From assembly GCA_903855945.1 (NCBI GenBank), contig CAIOAK010000167.1, positions 1 through 57,547 of the forward strand: a DNA stretch of 57,547 nt, given 5' to 3'. A program made the position numbers and the translations under genes. How positions within the stretch are numbered: position 1 is the stretch's first letter; the number at the start of each line of letters is the position of its first letter. This stretch comes from an uncultured Anaeromyxobacter sp. (lineage in GTDB: Bacteria; Myxococcota; Myxococcia; Myxococcales; Anaeromyxobacteraceae). Shown here piece after piece: positions 1 to 7,485 of the stretch. The notes below the pieces were generated by a model. The model was not told the origin of the DNA and made no database searches. It worked only from the letters and a program-made list of their open reading frames with translations.

Positions 1-154
1 ATGCCAGGCCCAGCACCGCCGCCCAGTGCGCCTTCACGTGGAAGAAGGCCAGCGCCCCGAGCAACAGGATGACGGGGATCGCCGCCACCAGCGCCGAGAT
101 GAACAGGTTGTTGCCTACGGGTGAATAGATCTGTGTCCAGATCGCGGAATTCAT
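1..154 (-). CDS. lctP: L-lactate permease (LctP family), N-terminal part only
   Basis: The gene runs off the left edge; 51 N-terminal residues are visible. They begin MNSAIWTQIYSPVGNN and continue into a hydrophobic segment (residues about 18-37). The N-terminal pattern, an aromatic residue then a Y-x-P-x-G-N motif ahead of the first membrane helix, is that of LctP-family lactate:H+ symporters of the inner membrane. A GGGAGGG Shine-Dalgarno sequence lies about 6 nt before the ATG at 154. The gene starts 26 bp after the D-lactate dehydrogenase stop on the same strand, so the two are probably cotranscribed for lactate uptake and oxidation. Identity rests on a short stretch plus this context. 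Confidence 0.72.
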   Translation of the reverse strand, partial: MNSAIWTQIYSPVGNNLFISALVAAIPVILLLGALAFFHVKAHWAAVLGLA

Positions 155-180
155 GCAATCCCTCCCGGGATGGTGGAGCT

Positions 181-3042
181 TCAGTCCTTCCGGGCGGCGG
201 CCCGGTCGGCGAGAAAAACGATCGATCGATACGGAATACCACCGTGCAGCGCGAGACCGATCTCGCAGGTGCGGCTGTTCGAGACTCCCTCCGTGCAACC
301 CTTCACACCAGCGGCCAGTTCCGAGAGCGCGGCCGCGTTCAACTCCGGGAACGAGAAGCCCCGGTCCCCGGCGAAACCACAGCATCCCACCCGCGGCGGG
401 ACGACCACCTCGGCGGCACAGGCGCGGGCCACCGCCTCGAGCTTGGCGCCCACGCCCATCTTCGTGCTGCTGCAGGTGACGTGGACCGCCACCCGCCCGG
501 CGAGGCGCTCGAAGCGCAACTTGTCGAGCAGGTGGTCGTGGATGAACTCGGCCGGCTCGAGCAGGAGGAGCTTCGAATCCATCTTCTTGCGCATGCGCTG
601 CAGGCATGGGCTGGTGTCGCAGAGGATGGGGATGCTCCCGCCCTCGCTGGCGGCGACGAGCGCGCGCTCCAGCTCGCCCGACTTGGCGTCGGCCACGTCG
701 CGGAAGCCCTTCGAGTCGAAGGCCAGTCCGCAGCAGAGGGACGAAAGCGCCTCGGGGAAGATGACGTCGTAGTCGGCCTTCTCGAGGAGCGACAGGGTGG
801 CCTCGAACACGGCGCGTCCGTCCTCGTCCCCGCGCGGCGCCCCCATGGTGCGGGCGATGCACGACGGGAAGTAGACCACCGAACGCCCCTTGCCGCGCCG
901 GACGCTCCGGAGCGGGGTCGCCGGAGCCGCCCGGGGCATCTGGGCGTTCCACTGCGGGAGCCATTCGCCCGCCATTCCGCGGGCGCCCCGGGAGAGGGCT
1001 CCGAGAAGACCGGGGCCGAGGACGGCATGAGCCGCGTCGGCGGCAGCGAGGCCTCGGCGGGCCCATGCGGTGGTGCCGGCCATGTCCTCGGCCAGCTTGC
1101 GGGCCCGATGGCGCGCCTTCTCCGACCAGCCGGCGCTCCGCAACTGCTTCACGAACTCGCCGGTGTCGATGGAGACCGGGCAGGCCGTGGCGCAGAGGCC
1201 GTCGGTGGCGCAGGTCTCCTCCCCTTCGTAGACGAACGCCTCGGCGAGCCGCGCCCGCCGCTCCGGATCCTCTCCGGTGCGACCGAGGCGGGTGATCTCC
1301 CGCTGCACGGTGATGCGCTGGCGCGGCGTGCTGGTCACCGGCCGCGACGGGCACTTGGGCTCGCAGAATCCGCACTCGATGCACTTGTCGATGATGGGAT
1401 CGACCGGCGGCATCGCCTTCAGATTCTTGACGTGGGCGAGCGGGTCGTCGTTCAGGATGACGCCCGGGTTCAGGATGCCGCGGGGGTCGAAGAGCGCCTT
1501 CACCCGCTTCATGATCCCGTAGGCCTTGGAGCCCCACTCCATCTCCACGAAGGGGGCCATGTTGCGGCCGGTGCCGTGCTCCCCCTTGAGCGAGCCGTCG
1601 AAGCGCTTCACCACGACCTCGCAGACCTCATCCATCAGGGTCTGGTAGCGGCTCACCTCGGCGGGGGTGCCGAAGTCCTGGGTGAAGGTGAAGTGGAGGT
1701 TCCCGTCGAGGGCGTGGCCGAAGATGATCCCCTCGTCGTAGCCGTGCTTGCGCATGGCCTGGTCGAGGAAGAGCGTGCCGGCGGCCAGGTGCTCGATGGG
1801 GAAGGCCACGTCCTCGATGACCACCGTGGTGCCGATCTTGCGACTGCCACCGATGGCCGGGTAGAGGCCGCGGCGCACGTCCCAGAGCCGCTCCTGCTCG
1901 GCCTTCACGTCGGTGAACCGGACCGGGCCGAGCTTGCGCACCTCGTCCACGAGCCGCGCGGCCTCGTCGGCCTGCCGGAGTAGCTCCGCCCGGTCGGCGG
2001 CGCGCGTCTCCACGAGGAGCACGCAGGCGGCCGGACCGAGCTCGGCGAGGTGGGCCGGCATGCCCGGCTTCTCCTGCACCGAACGGATGGAGGCCCGGTC
2101 CATCATCTCGACCGCCGACACGGGCCCGCCGCGCAGGCGCATCGTGGCGATCGCGGCCTGCTCGATGTCGGGGAAGAGCACCAGCGCGCTGGCCTTGAAC
2201 GGGTGGTCCGGGACCGTGCGCAGCGTCACCTCGGACATGAAGGCGAGCGTGCCCTCCGAGCCCACCAGGAGGTGGACCAGGATGTCGACCGGGTCGTGGT
2301 GATCCACGAAGGCATTGATGGAGTAGCCGGTGGTGTTCTTGATCCGGTACTTCTCGCGGATCCGCCGGGTCAGGACGGGATCGGCGGCGATCTCGTCCCG
2401 CAGCGCGGCCAGTCCGTCGAGGAGCGGCGCGTGGGTCTCCCGGAGCCTCTGCCTCGAGGCCGGGTCACCGGAGTCCACGCGGGTGCCGTCGGCGAGCACG
2501 AGCCGCATCGACTCCACGGTCTGGTAGCTGTTCAGCGCGGTGCCGCAGCACATCCCGGCGGCGTTGTTGGCGACGATGCCGCCGATCATGCAGGCACCGA
2601 TGGAGGCCGGGTCGGGCCCGATCTTCCGTCCCATCGGGGCCAGGAAGGCGTTGGCCTCGGCGCCGATGACGCCCGGCTCGAGGACGATCCGCTCCCCCTT
2701 GTCCTCGATCCGCCAGCCGCGCCAGCCTCCGGCGAGCACGATGAGCACCGAGTCGGAGATGGCCTGTCCGGAGAGGCTCGTGCCGGCCGCACGGAAGGTG
2801 ACCTTCACACCCAGCCGCGAGGCGAGCTCGACGAGGCGCGCGACCTCGTCGGGCGTGTTCGCGCGCACCACGATGCGGGGGATGAGCCGGTAGAATCCGG
2901 CGTCGGTACCGAAGGCGAGCGTGCGGTACGGGTCGCACATCATGCGATCCGCGGGGACGAAGGTGCTCGCCTCGTCCCAGAATTGCCGGTGGGACACGGG
3001 CAGCTTCAGGTGATCGAATCCGCTGACTCGCCCCATCGCCAT
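181..3042 (-). CDS. FAD-linked D-lactate dehydrogenase with Fe-S and CCG domains (Dld-II type)
   Basis: This 953-aa flavoprotein is likely a membrane-associated D-lactate:quinone or cytochrome oxidoreductase. Order of domains: FAD-binding type-4 fold (about residues 55-200, with the signature RAAGTSLSGQA), FAD-oxidase C-terminal domain (about 245-500), two 4Fe-4S motifs (CIECGFCEPKCP near 552 and a Cys cluster ending CATACPV near 610), and two CCG half-domains (CCGLAF near 769 and GCCGFAG near 885). This architecture and length match the Dld-II enzymes described in Shewanella, which also sit beside a lactate permease. The start is ATG 3042, with an alternative ATG two codons in. A TAGCAT -10-like hexamer lies 26 nt upstream. 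Glycolate or other 2-hydroxyacids are alternative substrates. Confidence 0.88.
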   Translation of the reverse strand: MAMGRVSGFDHLKLPVSHRQFWDEASTFVPADRMMCDPYRTLAFGTDAGFYRLIPRIVVRANTPDEVARLVELASRLGVKVTFRAAGTSLSGQAISDSVLIVLAGGWRGWRIEDKGERIVLEPGVIGAEANAFLAPMGRKIGPDPASIGACMIGGIVANNAAGMCCGTALNSYQTVESMRLVLADGTRVDSGDPASRQRLRETHAPLLDGLAALRDEIAADPVLTRRIREKYRIKNTTGYSINAFVDHHDPVDILVHLLVGSEGTLAFMSEVTLRTVPDHPFKASALVLFPDIEQAAIATMRLRGGPVSAVEMMDRASIRSVQEKPGMPAHLAELGPAACVLLVETRAADRAELLRQADEAARLVDEVRKLGPVRFTDVKAEQERLWDVRRGLYPAIGGSRKIGTTVVIEDVAFPIEHLAAGTLFLDQAMRKHGYDEGIIFGHALDGNLHFTFTQDFGTPAEVSRYQTLMDEVCEVVVKRFDGSLKGEHGTGRNMAPFVEMEWGSKAYGIMKRVKALFDPRGILNPGVILNDDPLAHVKNLKAMPPVDPIIDKCIECGFCEPKCPSRPVTSTPRQRITVQREITRLGRTGEDPERRARLAEAFVYEGEETCATDGLCATACPVSIDTGEFVKQLRSAGWSEKARHRARKLAEDMAGTTAWARRGLAAADAAHAVLGPGLLGALSRGARGMAGEWLPQWNAQMPRAAPATPLRSVRRGKGRSVVYFPSCIARTMGAPRGDEDGRAVFEATLSLLEKADYDVIFPEALSSLCCGLAFDSKGFRDVADAKSGELERALVAASEGGSIPILCDTSPCLQRMRKKMDSKLLLLEPAEFIHDHLLDKLRFERLAGRVAVHVTCSSTKMGVGAKLEAVARACAAEVVVPPRVGCCGFAGDRGFSFPELNAAALSELAAGVKGCTEGVSNSRTCEIGLALHGGIPYRSIVFLADRAAARKD

Positions 3043-3138
3043 CCTCGCTTTCGCTCAGCCGGGCAGGGATGCTAGCACCCTTCACACCGGAACCGACGAC
3101 GAGAATCGTGGGGGCGAAACTGTGAATCCCACCAGAGC

Positions 3139-3501
3139 CTAGCCGAAGCTCTTCTCGGCCTGCTCCTGCTCCTCCTTGCAGCGGATGCAGAGCGTCGTCA
3201 CCGGGCGAGCCTCGAGCCGCTTCGGGGAGATCTCCTCCTCGCAGCGCTCGCAGATGCCGAACATGCCGCCGTCGATCCGGGTCAGCGCCTTCTCGATCTT
3301 CGCGAGCAGGAACTTCTCCCGGTCGCGCAGGCGGAAGATCATCGACTGCTGGTACTCGCTGGAGGCCTGGTCGATCTCGTCGGGCAACTCGTTCGTGTCG
3401 ACGCTCGACTCCTCCGACAGCGTCTTCTTCGCCGAGGCGAGAAGCTGCCGCTTCGACTCCTCGAGCATCATCTTGAACCGCTTGAGATCCTTCTTGTTCA
3501 A
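3139..3501 (-). CDS. TraR/DksA-type zinc-finger transcription regulator
   Basis: The 120-aa protein has a coiled-coil N-terminal half rich in charged residues and a C-terminal four-cysteine zinc finger (GICERCEE, then LCIRCKEE). This is the plan of DksA-family proteins, which enter the RNA polymerase secondary channel and modulate promoters in the stringent response. I chose the TTG at 3501 because a GAGAGGAG Shine-Dalgarno sequence precedes it by 7-8 nt and because family members start with a similar NKKDLKRFK stretch. The longer reading frame up to 3612 has no DksA-like sequence. It is monocistronic, facing away from the diadenylate cyclase gene. Whether it is the true DksA or one of several paralogues cannot be told from here. 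Confidence 0.85.
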   Translation of the reverse strand: MNKKDLKRFKMMLEESKRQLLASAKKTLSEESSVDTNELPDEIDQASSEYQQSMIFRLRDREKFLLAKIEKALTRIDGGMFGICERCEEEISPKRLEARPVTTLCIRCKEEQEQAEKSFG

Positions 3502-3640
3502 GCGCCAACTCCTCTCGGCGAGCACCCCCTGCGGGGCGTCCCGGGAAAAAGGAACGGGGAGGCTATTCGCCGTCCACCGGCGTGTCAAGGAGGGCCCGAA
3601 CGGCGTGGACATCCCGTCGGACCTCGTCTAGACCGGTGCC

Positions 3641-4522
3641 ATGGGAGAGGGACGGATCGAACGAGCTTTCGTGACGACTGCGCTCGCCCTGGCGACGCGC
3701 CCGGAGGTGGACCGGCTCGTCTTCGTGTCCGACGCCCCGCTCGCCACGAGCGACCTGCGCGGCCGCCCCATCAAGCGGAAGCTGGTCTACGCGGTCACCA
3801 CCGAGATGCTCGCAAGCCAGCTCATGGCGCGGAAGTACTCCGCGGTGGTCATCCCCCCGTTCGGATACTCCCGGGTGGAGAAGGTCCGGGTGGCGATCGT
3901 GGCCTGCCAGAGCGAGGGGCTGGTCAAGGAAGGCGACACGGTGCTCGCGCTGGCCGGGCACGACCGGAGCCTCGACACCCTGGTCCGCATCCGCATCGGC
4001 GCCGACGACGAGGAGGACCGGGTCCAGCTGAACGCCCTCGACCTCCCCGAGGCCCACAGCGCCCAGGTGACGGAGCAGGTGATCCACGTGGCACTCGAGG
4101 TGGGCGCCCAGGGGTACGAGGGGCACCCGGTGGGCACCATCTTCATCGTGGGCGCCTCCCCCCGGGTGATGGAGCAGAGCCGCCAGATCACCTTGAACCC
4201 CTTCCAGGGCATGAGCGAGTCGGAGCGCAACGTGATGGACCCCACCATCCGGGATGCGCTGAAGACCTTTGCCTTCCTCGACGGCGCCTTCGTGATCCGG
4301 GAGGACGGCACGGTGCTCGCCGCCGGCCGTTACCTGCAAGCCGGAAAGGCCGAGGCCCGGTTGCCGATGGGGCTCGGGGCGCGCCACCGCTCCGCCGCCG
4401 CCATGACCTCCGCCATCCCGGGCGCCATCGCGGTCACCGTCTCCCAGACCACCGGCACGGTCCGGGTGTTCCGCGACGGCGAGATCGCGCTCGAGCTGAC
4501 GCAGTCGGCGCGCCGCCTCTGA
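3641..4522 (+). CDS. Diadenylate cyclase, DacZ-like (PK_C-like N-terminal domain plus DAC domain)
   Basis: The 293-aa protein has two parts. Residues about 5-125 form an alpha/beta domain resembling the C-terminal domain of pyruvate kinase. Residues about 130-290 are a DisA_N/DAC domain carrying both catalytic signatures: DGAFV (near 214) and GARHRSA (near 247). DAC domains condense two ATP into c-di-AMP. No membrane segments and no DisA-type DNA-binding C-terminus are present, so it is neither CdaA nor DisA. The PK_C-like plus DAC arrangement is the one known for archaeal DacZ. The GT39-type gene follows 14 bp downstream and may be cotranscribed. There is no clear Shine-Dalgarno; TAGACC lies 7 nt before the ATG. 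Confidence 0.85.
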   Translation: MGEGRIERAFVTTALALATRPEVDRLVFVSDAPLATSDLRGRPIKRKLVYAVTTEMLASQLMARKYSAVVIPPFGYSRVEKVRVAIVACQSEGLVKEGDTVLALAGHDRSLDTLVRIRIGADDEEDRVQLNALDLPEAHSAQVTEQVIHVALEVGAQGYEGHPVGTIFIVGASPRVMEQSRQITLNPFQGMSESERNVMDPTIRDALKTFAFLDGAFVIREDGTVLAAGRYLQAGKAEARLPMGLGARHRSAAAMTSAIPGAIAVTVSQTTGTVRVFRDGEIALELTQSARRL

Positions 4523-4536
4523 TCCCCGGGCTCCCC

Positions 4537-6027
4537 TTGTCGATCCCCTCCCCCTCCCCCGGAGCCGTTCCCGGCCGCGCACCGAGCGACGCCGCGCTGG
4601 CCTTCCTCCTCGTCGCCGCCTCCACGCTCCTGCACGTGGCCTACGCCGGCGCCTTCCCGCTCACGCCGCAGGAGGCCTATTACTGGCAGTACGCGCGCCA
4701 CCCGGCCCTCTCCTACTTCGACCATCCTCCCGCGGCGGCCTGGACCATCCGGGCCTTCACGCGGTTCCTGGGGGACTCGGAGCGGGCGGTGCGCCTCGCC
4801 GCCGCCTCCTGGTCGGCGGTCTTCTGCCTCTTCTTCTTCCTCGCGGGCCGGCGGCTCCTCGGCTCCCGGGGCGCGCTCGCGGCGGTGGCGGTGATGCTCG
4901 TCACCCCGTTCTTCTCGCTGGGGCAGACCATCATCACCCCCGACGACCCGCTCGTCGCCGGCTGGATCGCCGCCTTCTACTTCACCGTCCGTGCACTGCA
5001 GGACGAGCGGCCGGTGTGGCTCCTCGCCGCCGGGGCGGCCACCGGCGTGGCGGCCCTCGGCAAGTACACCGGGTTCCTGCTCCTGCCGCAGATCCTGGCG
5101 GCGCTGCTCCTCGACCCGCGGGGGCGCCGGATGCTCGCCGGGCCCTGGCCCTGGCTGGGGGCGGTTCTCTCGCTCGTCCTCTTCTCCCCGGTGGTGATCT
5201 GGAACGCCACCCACGGCTGGGCCAGCTTCGGCTTCCAGTTCGGGAAGCGCGGGCACGACATGCACCTCGAGCCGGTGCTCGTCGGCCGCTTCTTCGGGCT
5301 CCAGTCGCTCGCGGTCTCCCCGATCCTCTTCCTCGTCCTGCTCGCCGCGATGGTCGTCGCGGCCCGGCGGTGGCGCGACGAGACGATGCGCCTGTGCGCC
5401 CTCTTCTCGGTCCCGATGATGGCCATCTGGACGGTGGTCTCCCCCTTCCACTGGGTGAAGATGAACTGGGCCGTCCCGGTCTACCCCACCGCGACGCTCG
5501 CGGCGGTGGCGCTCTACGCGGCCCGCCCGGCCCGGTGGCGCGCCCTCGCCATCGCGGCGCTGTCGCTCGCGGTCCTCTCCACCGCCTTCCTCACCCTCAT
5601 GCCGGTGGCCCCCTGGCTCCCCTTCCCGGCCCGCGACGACACCACCGCCGGCTGGAAGCCGCTGGCCGCGCGGGTGGAGGCCATCCAGCGTGAGGCCGGC
5701 CCGCTCCCCGTCGTCGGCTGCTTCTACCGGACCGCCAGCACGCTGGCCTTCAACCTGCCCGGCCGCCCGGAGACCTTCTCCTCCAACGCCTTCGGCGAGC
5801 CCGGACTGGCCTACGACTTCTGGCGTGACCCCCGGGAACTCATCGGGCGCGACGTGCTGCTGGTCCTCGACGACCGGGACGCCGGATGGTGCCTCCCCCG
5901 CACGGAGCGCTGCGCACCGCTCGTCCCGCTCGAGCCGCTCGAGGTGCTGCGGGGAGGGAACCGGGTCACCACCTTCCGGTTCTGGCGCTGCGGCTACCTG
6001 GGGCCGCCCGACAGGCCTCGCGGCTAG
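4537..6027 (+). CDS. Polytopic membrane glycosyltransferase (GT39/PMT_2, ArnT-like)
   Basis: The 496-aa protein has about 10-11 hydrophobic segments. Its N-terminal region has the PMT_2/ArnT layout: an acidic residue in the first periplasmic loop (TPQEAYYWQYARHPALSYFD, residues about 43-62) and DHPP just after it. Such enzymes transfer a sugar from a polyprenyl-phosphate carrier to lipid or protein at the outer face of the inner membrane; the acceptor is unknown here. The TTG at 4537 is the only plausible start before the first helix, and no strong ribosome site is visible. The gene follows the cyclase by 14 bp and overlaps the convergent 302-aa gene by 4 bp at its 3' end. Confidence 0.78.
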   Translation: MSIPSPSPGAVPGRAPSDAALAFLLVAASTLLHVAYAGAFPLTPQEAYYWQYARHPALSYFDHPPAAAWTIRAFTRFLGDSERAVRLAAASWSAVFCLFFFLAGRRLLGSRGALAAVAVMLVTPFFSLGQTIITPDDPLVAGWIAAFYFTVRALQDERPVWLLAAGAATGVAALGKYTGFLLLPQILAALLLDPRGRRMLAGPWPWLGAVLSLVLFSPVVIWNATHGWASFGFQFGKRGHDMHLEPVLVGRFFGLQSLAVSPILFLVLLAAMVVAARRWRDETMRLCALFSVPMMAIWTVVSPFHWVKMNWAVPVYPTATLAAVALYAARPARWRALAIAALSLAVLSTAFLTLMPVAPWLPFPARDDTTAGWKPLAARVEAIQREAGPLPVVGCFYRTASTLAFNLPGRPETFSSNAFGEPGLAYDFWRDPRELIGRDVLLVLDDRDAGWCLPRTERCAPLVPLEPLEVLRGGNRVTTFRFWRCGYLGPPDRPRG

Positions 6028-6932
6028 ACGGGCGACCCGGCTTCGCAGACTCCGCGCAGCAGGCACTCCGCGCAGAGTTCCGGAGAGCGGCGGGGCGGAC
6101 ACCCCCCGCTCATCCCGAGGTGGCAGAGGGCGAAGTCGAACCGGACCGGGTCGTCGGGATCGACGAGGCGCAGCGCCGCGGTGACCTCCTCGGCGGTTCG
6201 CCAGGAGAGGTCGTCGCGCCGGGTGAGGCCGAGCCGCCGCGCCACCCGGGCCACGTGGGTGTCGAGCGGTACGACGAGCAGCGCGGGCGAAACGCCCTTC
6301 CAGATACCCAGGTCCACGCCGTCCGGACCTCGCACCATCCAGCGCAGGTAGAGGTTCCATCGCTTGGCCGCCCCGCCCGCCCCCGGGTCGGGGCAGAGGT
6401 GCCGGAGGCCGCGACCGCCGCGACCGGCCAGGATCGCGAGAGCCGGAGGGGCCTCCCTGAACTCCGAGGCGAGCCGGGTGAGCGCGGTGCGCATCCGACC
6501 CTCCCCCTCGGCCGGCTCCCCGAGCAGCGCCGCCATGCGGCCGCCGATCGACCCGTGCCGCTCGCGCATCCATCCGGCCGCCGCCAGCAGCGCCGCCACG
6601 TCCTCCCCGGTGTTGAACCGGTAGCGGAACTCCGCGAAGGGGCGCGCGTCTGGATTCCGGGCGAGCTGGAGCGCGAACGCGGCGGGGGACGGGGCGCAGG
6701 CGGCGAGCACCGCGGCCACCTTCTCCTTGAAGACGTCCGCCCGCCCGTAGGCCAGGCTGGCGGCGACGAGACCGGCCACCTCGGCGTCGCCCGGGTCGGG
6801 GTACCGTCGAGGGAACTCGACCGGGTCGGCCGAGAGGCGCGCGGCCGCGTCGAATCCGCGCTGGAACCGATCGAGGACCGGGGCCAGATCGGCCGCCACC
6901 CGCCGTCCCTTGCGCGCCCGCCGCCTCGCCAT
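6024..6932 (-). CDS. TIGR02757/DUF2400 family protein
   Basis: The 302-aa protein matches the TIGR02757 family of unknown function: an alpha-helical body with the stretch SLAYGRADVFKEKV (about residues 58-71), a central PLDTHVARVARRLGL (about 216-230), and a C-terminal Cys cluster (CPPRRSPELCAECLLRGVC, about 278-296). The helix-hairpin-like stretch and terminal cysteines recall endonuclease III-type glycosylases with a 4Fe-4S loop, so a DNA-repair-related role is possible but unproven. It starts one base after the moaB stop codon, so the two are almost certainly translated from one mRNA. Confidence 0.72.
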   Translation of the reverse strand: MARRRARKGRRVAADLAPVLDRFQRGFDAAARLSADPVEFPRRYPDPGDAEVAGLVAASLAYGRADVFKEKVAAVLAACAPSPAAFALQLARNPDARPFAEFRYRFNTGEDVAALLAAAGWMRERHGSIGGRMAALLGEPAEGEGRMRTALTRLASEFREAPPALAILAGRGGRGLRHLCPDPGAGGAAKRWNLYLRWMVRGPDGVDLGIWKGVSPALLVVPLDTHVARVARRLGLTRRDDLSWRTAEEVTAALRLVDPDDPVRFDFALCHLGMSGGCPPRRSPELCAECLLRGVCEAGSPV

Positions 6933-6933
6933 C

Positions 6934-7464
6934 CTATCCGCCGTGGCCGCCCGCCCCCGGCGCGTGGCGCGAGAGCTCGAAGACCACGTGGCCGAGCTCG
7001 GGAGCGATGAGCCGTTCCCAGGCGAGGCGAACCGCCGCGGTGGAGCCGGGGACCGAGAAGACGGCCCTCCCCTGCCAGGCGCCGGCCACAGCGCGGGAGA
7101 GCATGGCGGCGCTTCCGATCTCCTGGAAGGAGAGCATCCGGAAGAGCTCGCCGAACCCGTCGATCCGCTTCTCGAGGAGCCCCGCCACCGCCTCGTAGGT
7201 ACGGTCGCGCCCGGAGAGGCCCGTCCCCCCGTTCACGATCACGGCCTCAGCCCCCGCAGCGGCCGCCTCGGCGAGGGCGGCACGGATGCGATCGGGCTCG
7301 TCGGGCACCACGCGGTAGCCCGCCAGCGCGTGGCCGGCCTCGGCGAGCGCCCGCTTCAGCCAGGCGCCGCTCACGTCCTCTGCCTCACCGCGGGTATCGG
7401 AGGCGGTCACCACGAAGACCCGGACCGGCCGGTCGCCCGCGCGTCGATGCTCCTCGTGTCCCAT
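6934..7464 (-). CDS. moaB: Molybdopterin adenylyltransferase-like protein MoaB/MogA
   Basis: The 176-aa protein is a MoCF-fold enzyme. It has the family signatures VNGGTGLSGRDRT (about residues 71-83) and FSVPGSTAAVRLAWE (near 145), plus the conserved FR.LSFQEIGSAAM helix. MoaB/MogA proteins adenylylate molybdopterin before metal insertion, in the cytoplasm. I chose the ATG at 7464 because the fold begins within about 15 residues of it; the reading frame extends far upstream only as a shadow of polX. It starts 21 bp from the divergent polX ATG and leads the two-gene unit with the TIGR02757 gene. Confidence 0.86.
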   Translation of the reverse strand: MGHEEHRRAGDRPVRVFVVTASDTRGEAEDVSGAWLKRALAEAGHALAGYRVVPDEPDRIRAALAEAAAAGAEAVIVNGGTGLSGRDRTYEAVAGLLEKRIDGFGELFRMLSFQEIGSAAMLSRAVAGAWQGRAVFSVPGSTAAVRLAWERLIAPELGHVVFELSRHAPGAGGHGG

Positions 7465-7485
7465 GTTCGCGGTTATACATCGGGC
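7465..7485. promoter_or_regulatory. Shared divergent promoter, moaB/polX
   Basis: Only 21 bp separate the two ATGs. At 7472-7479 lies a near-symmetric TATA core. On the plus strand TATACA (7474-7479) ends 6 nt before the polX ATG. On the minus strand TATAAC (7477-7472) ends 7 nt before the moaB ATG. Neither gene has a Shine-Dalgarno sequence in this space. The geometry fits a bidirectional promoter making two leaderless mRNAs. No good -35 is visible. Confidence 0.5.

Noticed and set aside
3502-3612. Longer N-terminus for the DksA-type protein
   Set aside because: The added 37 codons lack family resemblance, while the TTG at 3501 has a well-placed GAGAGGAG ribosome site.
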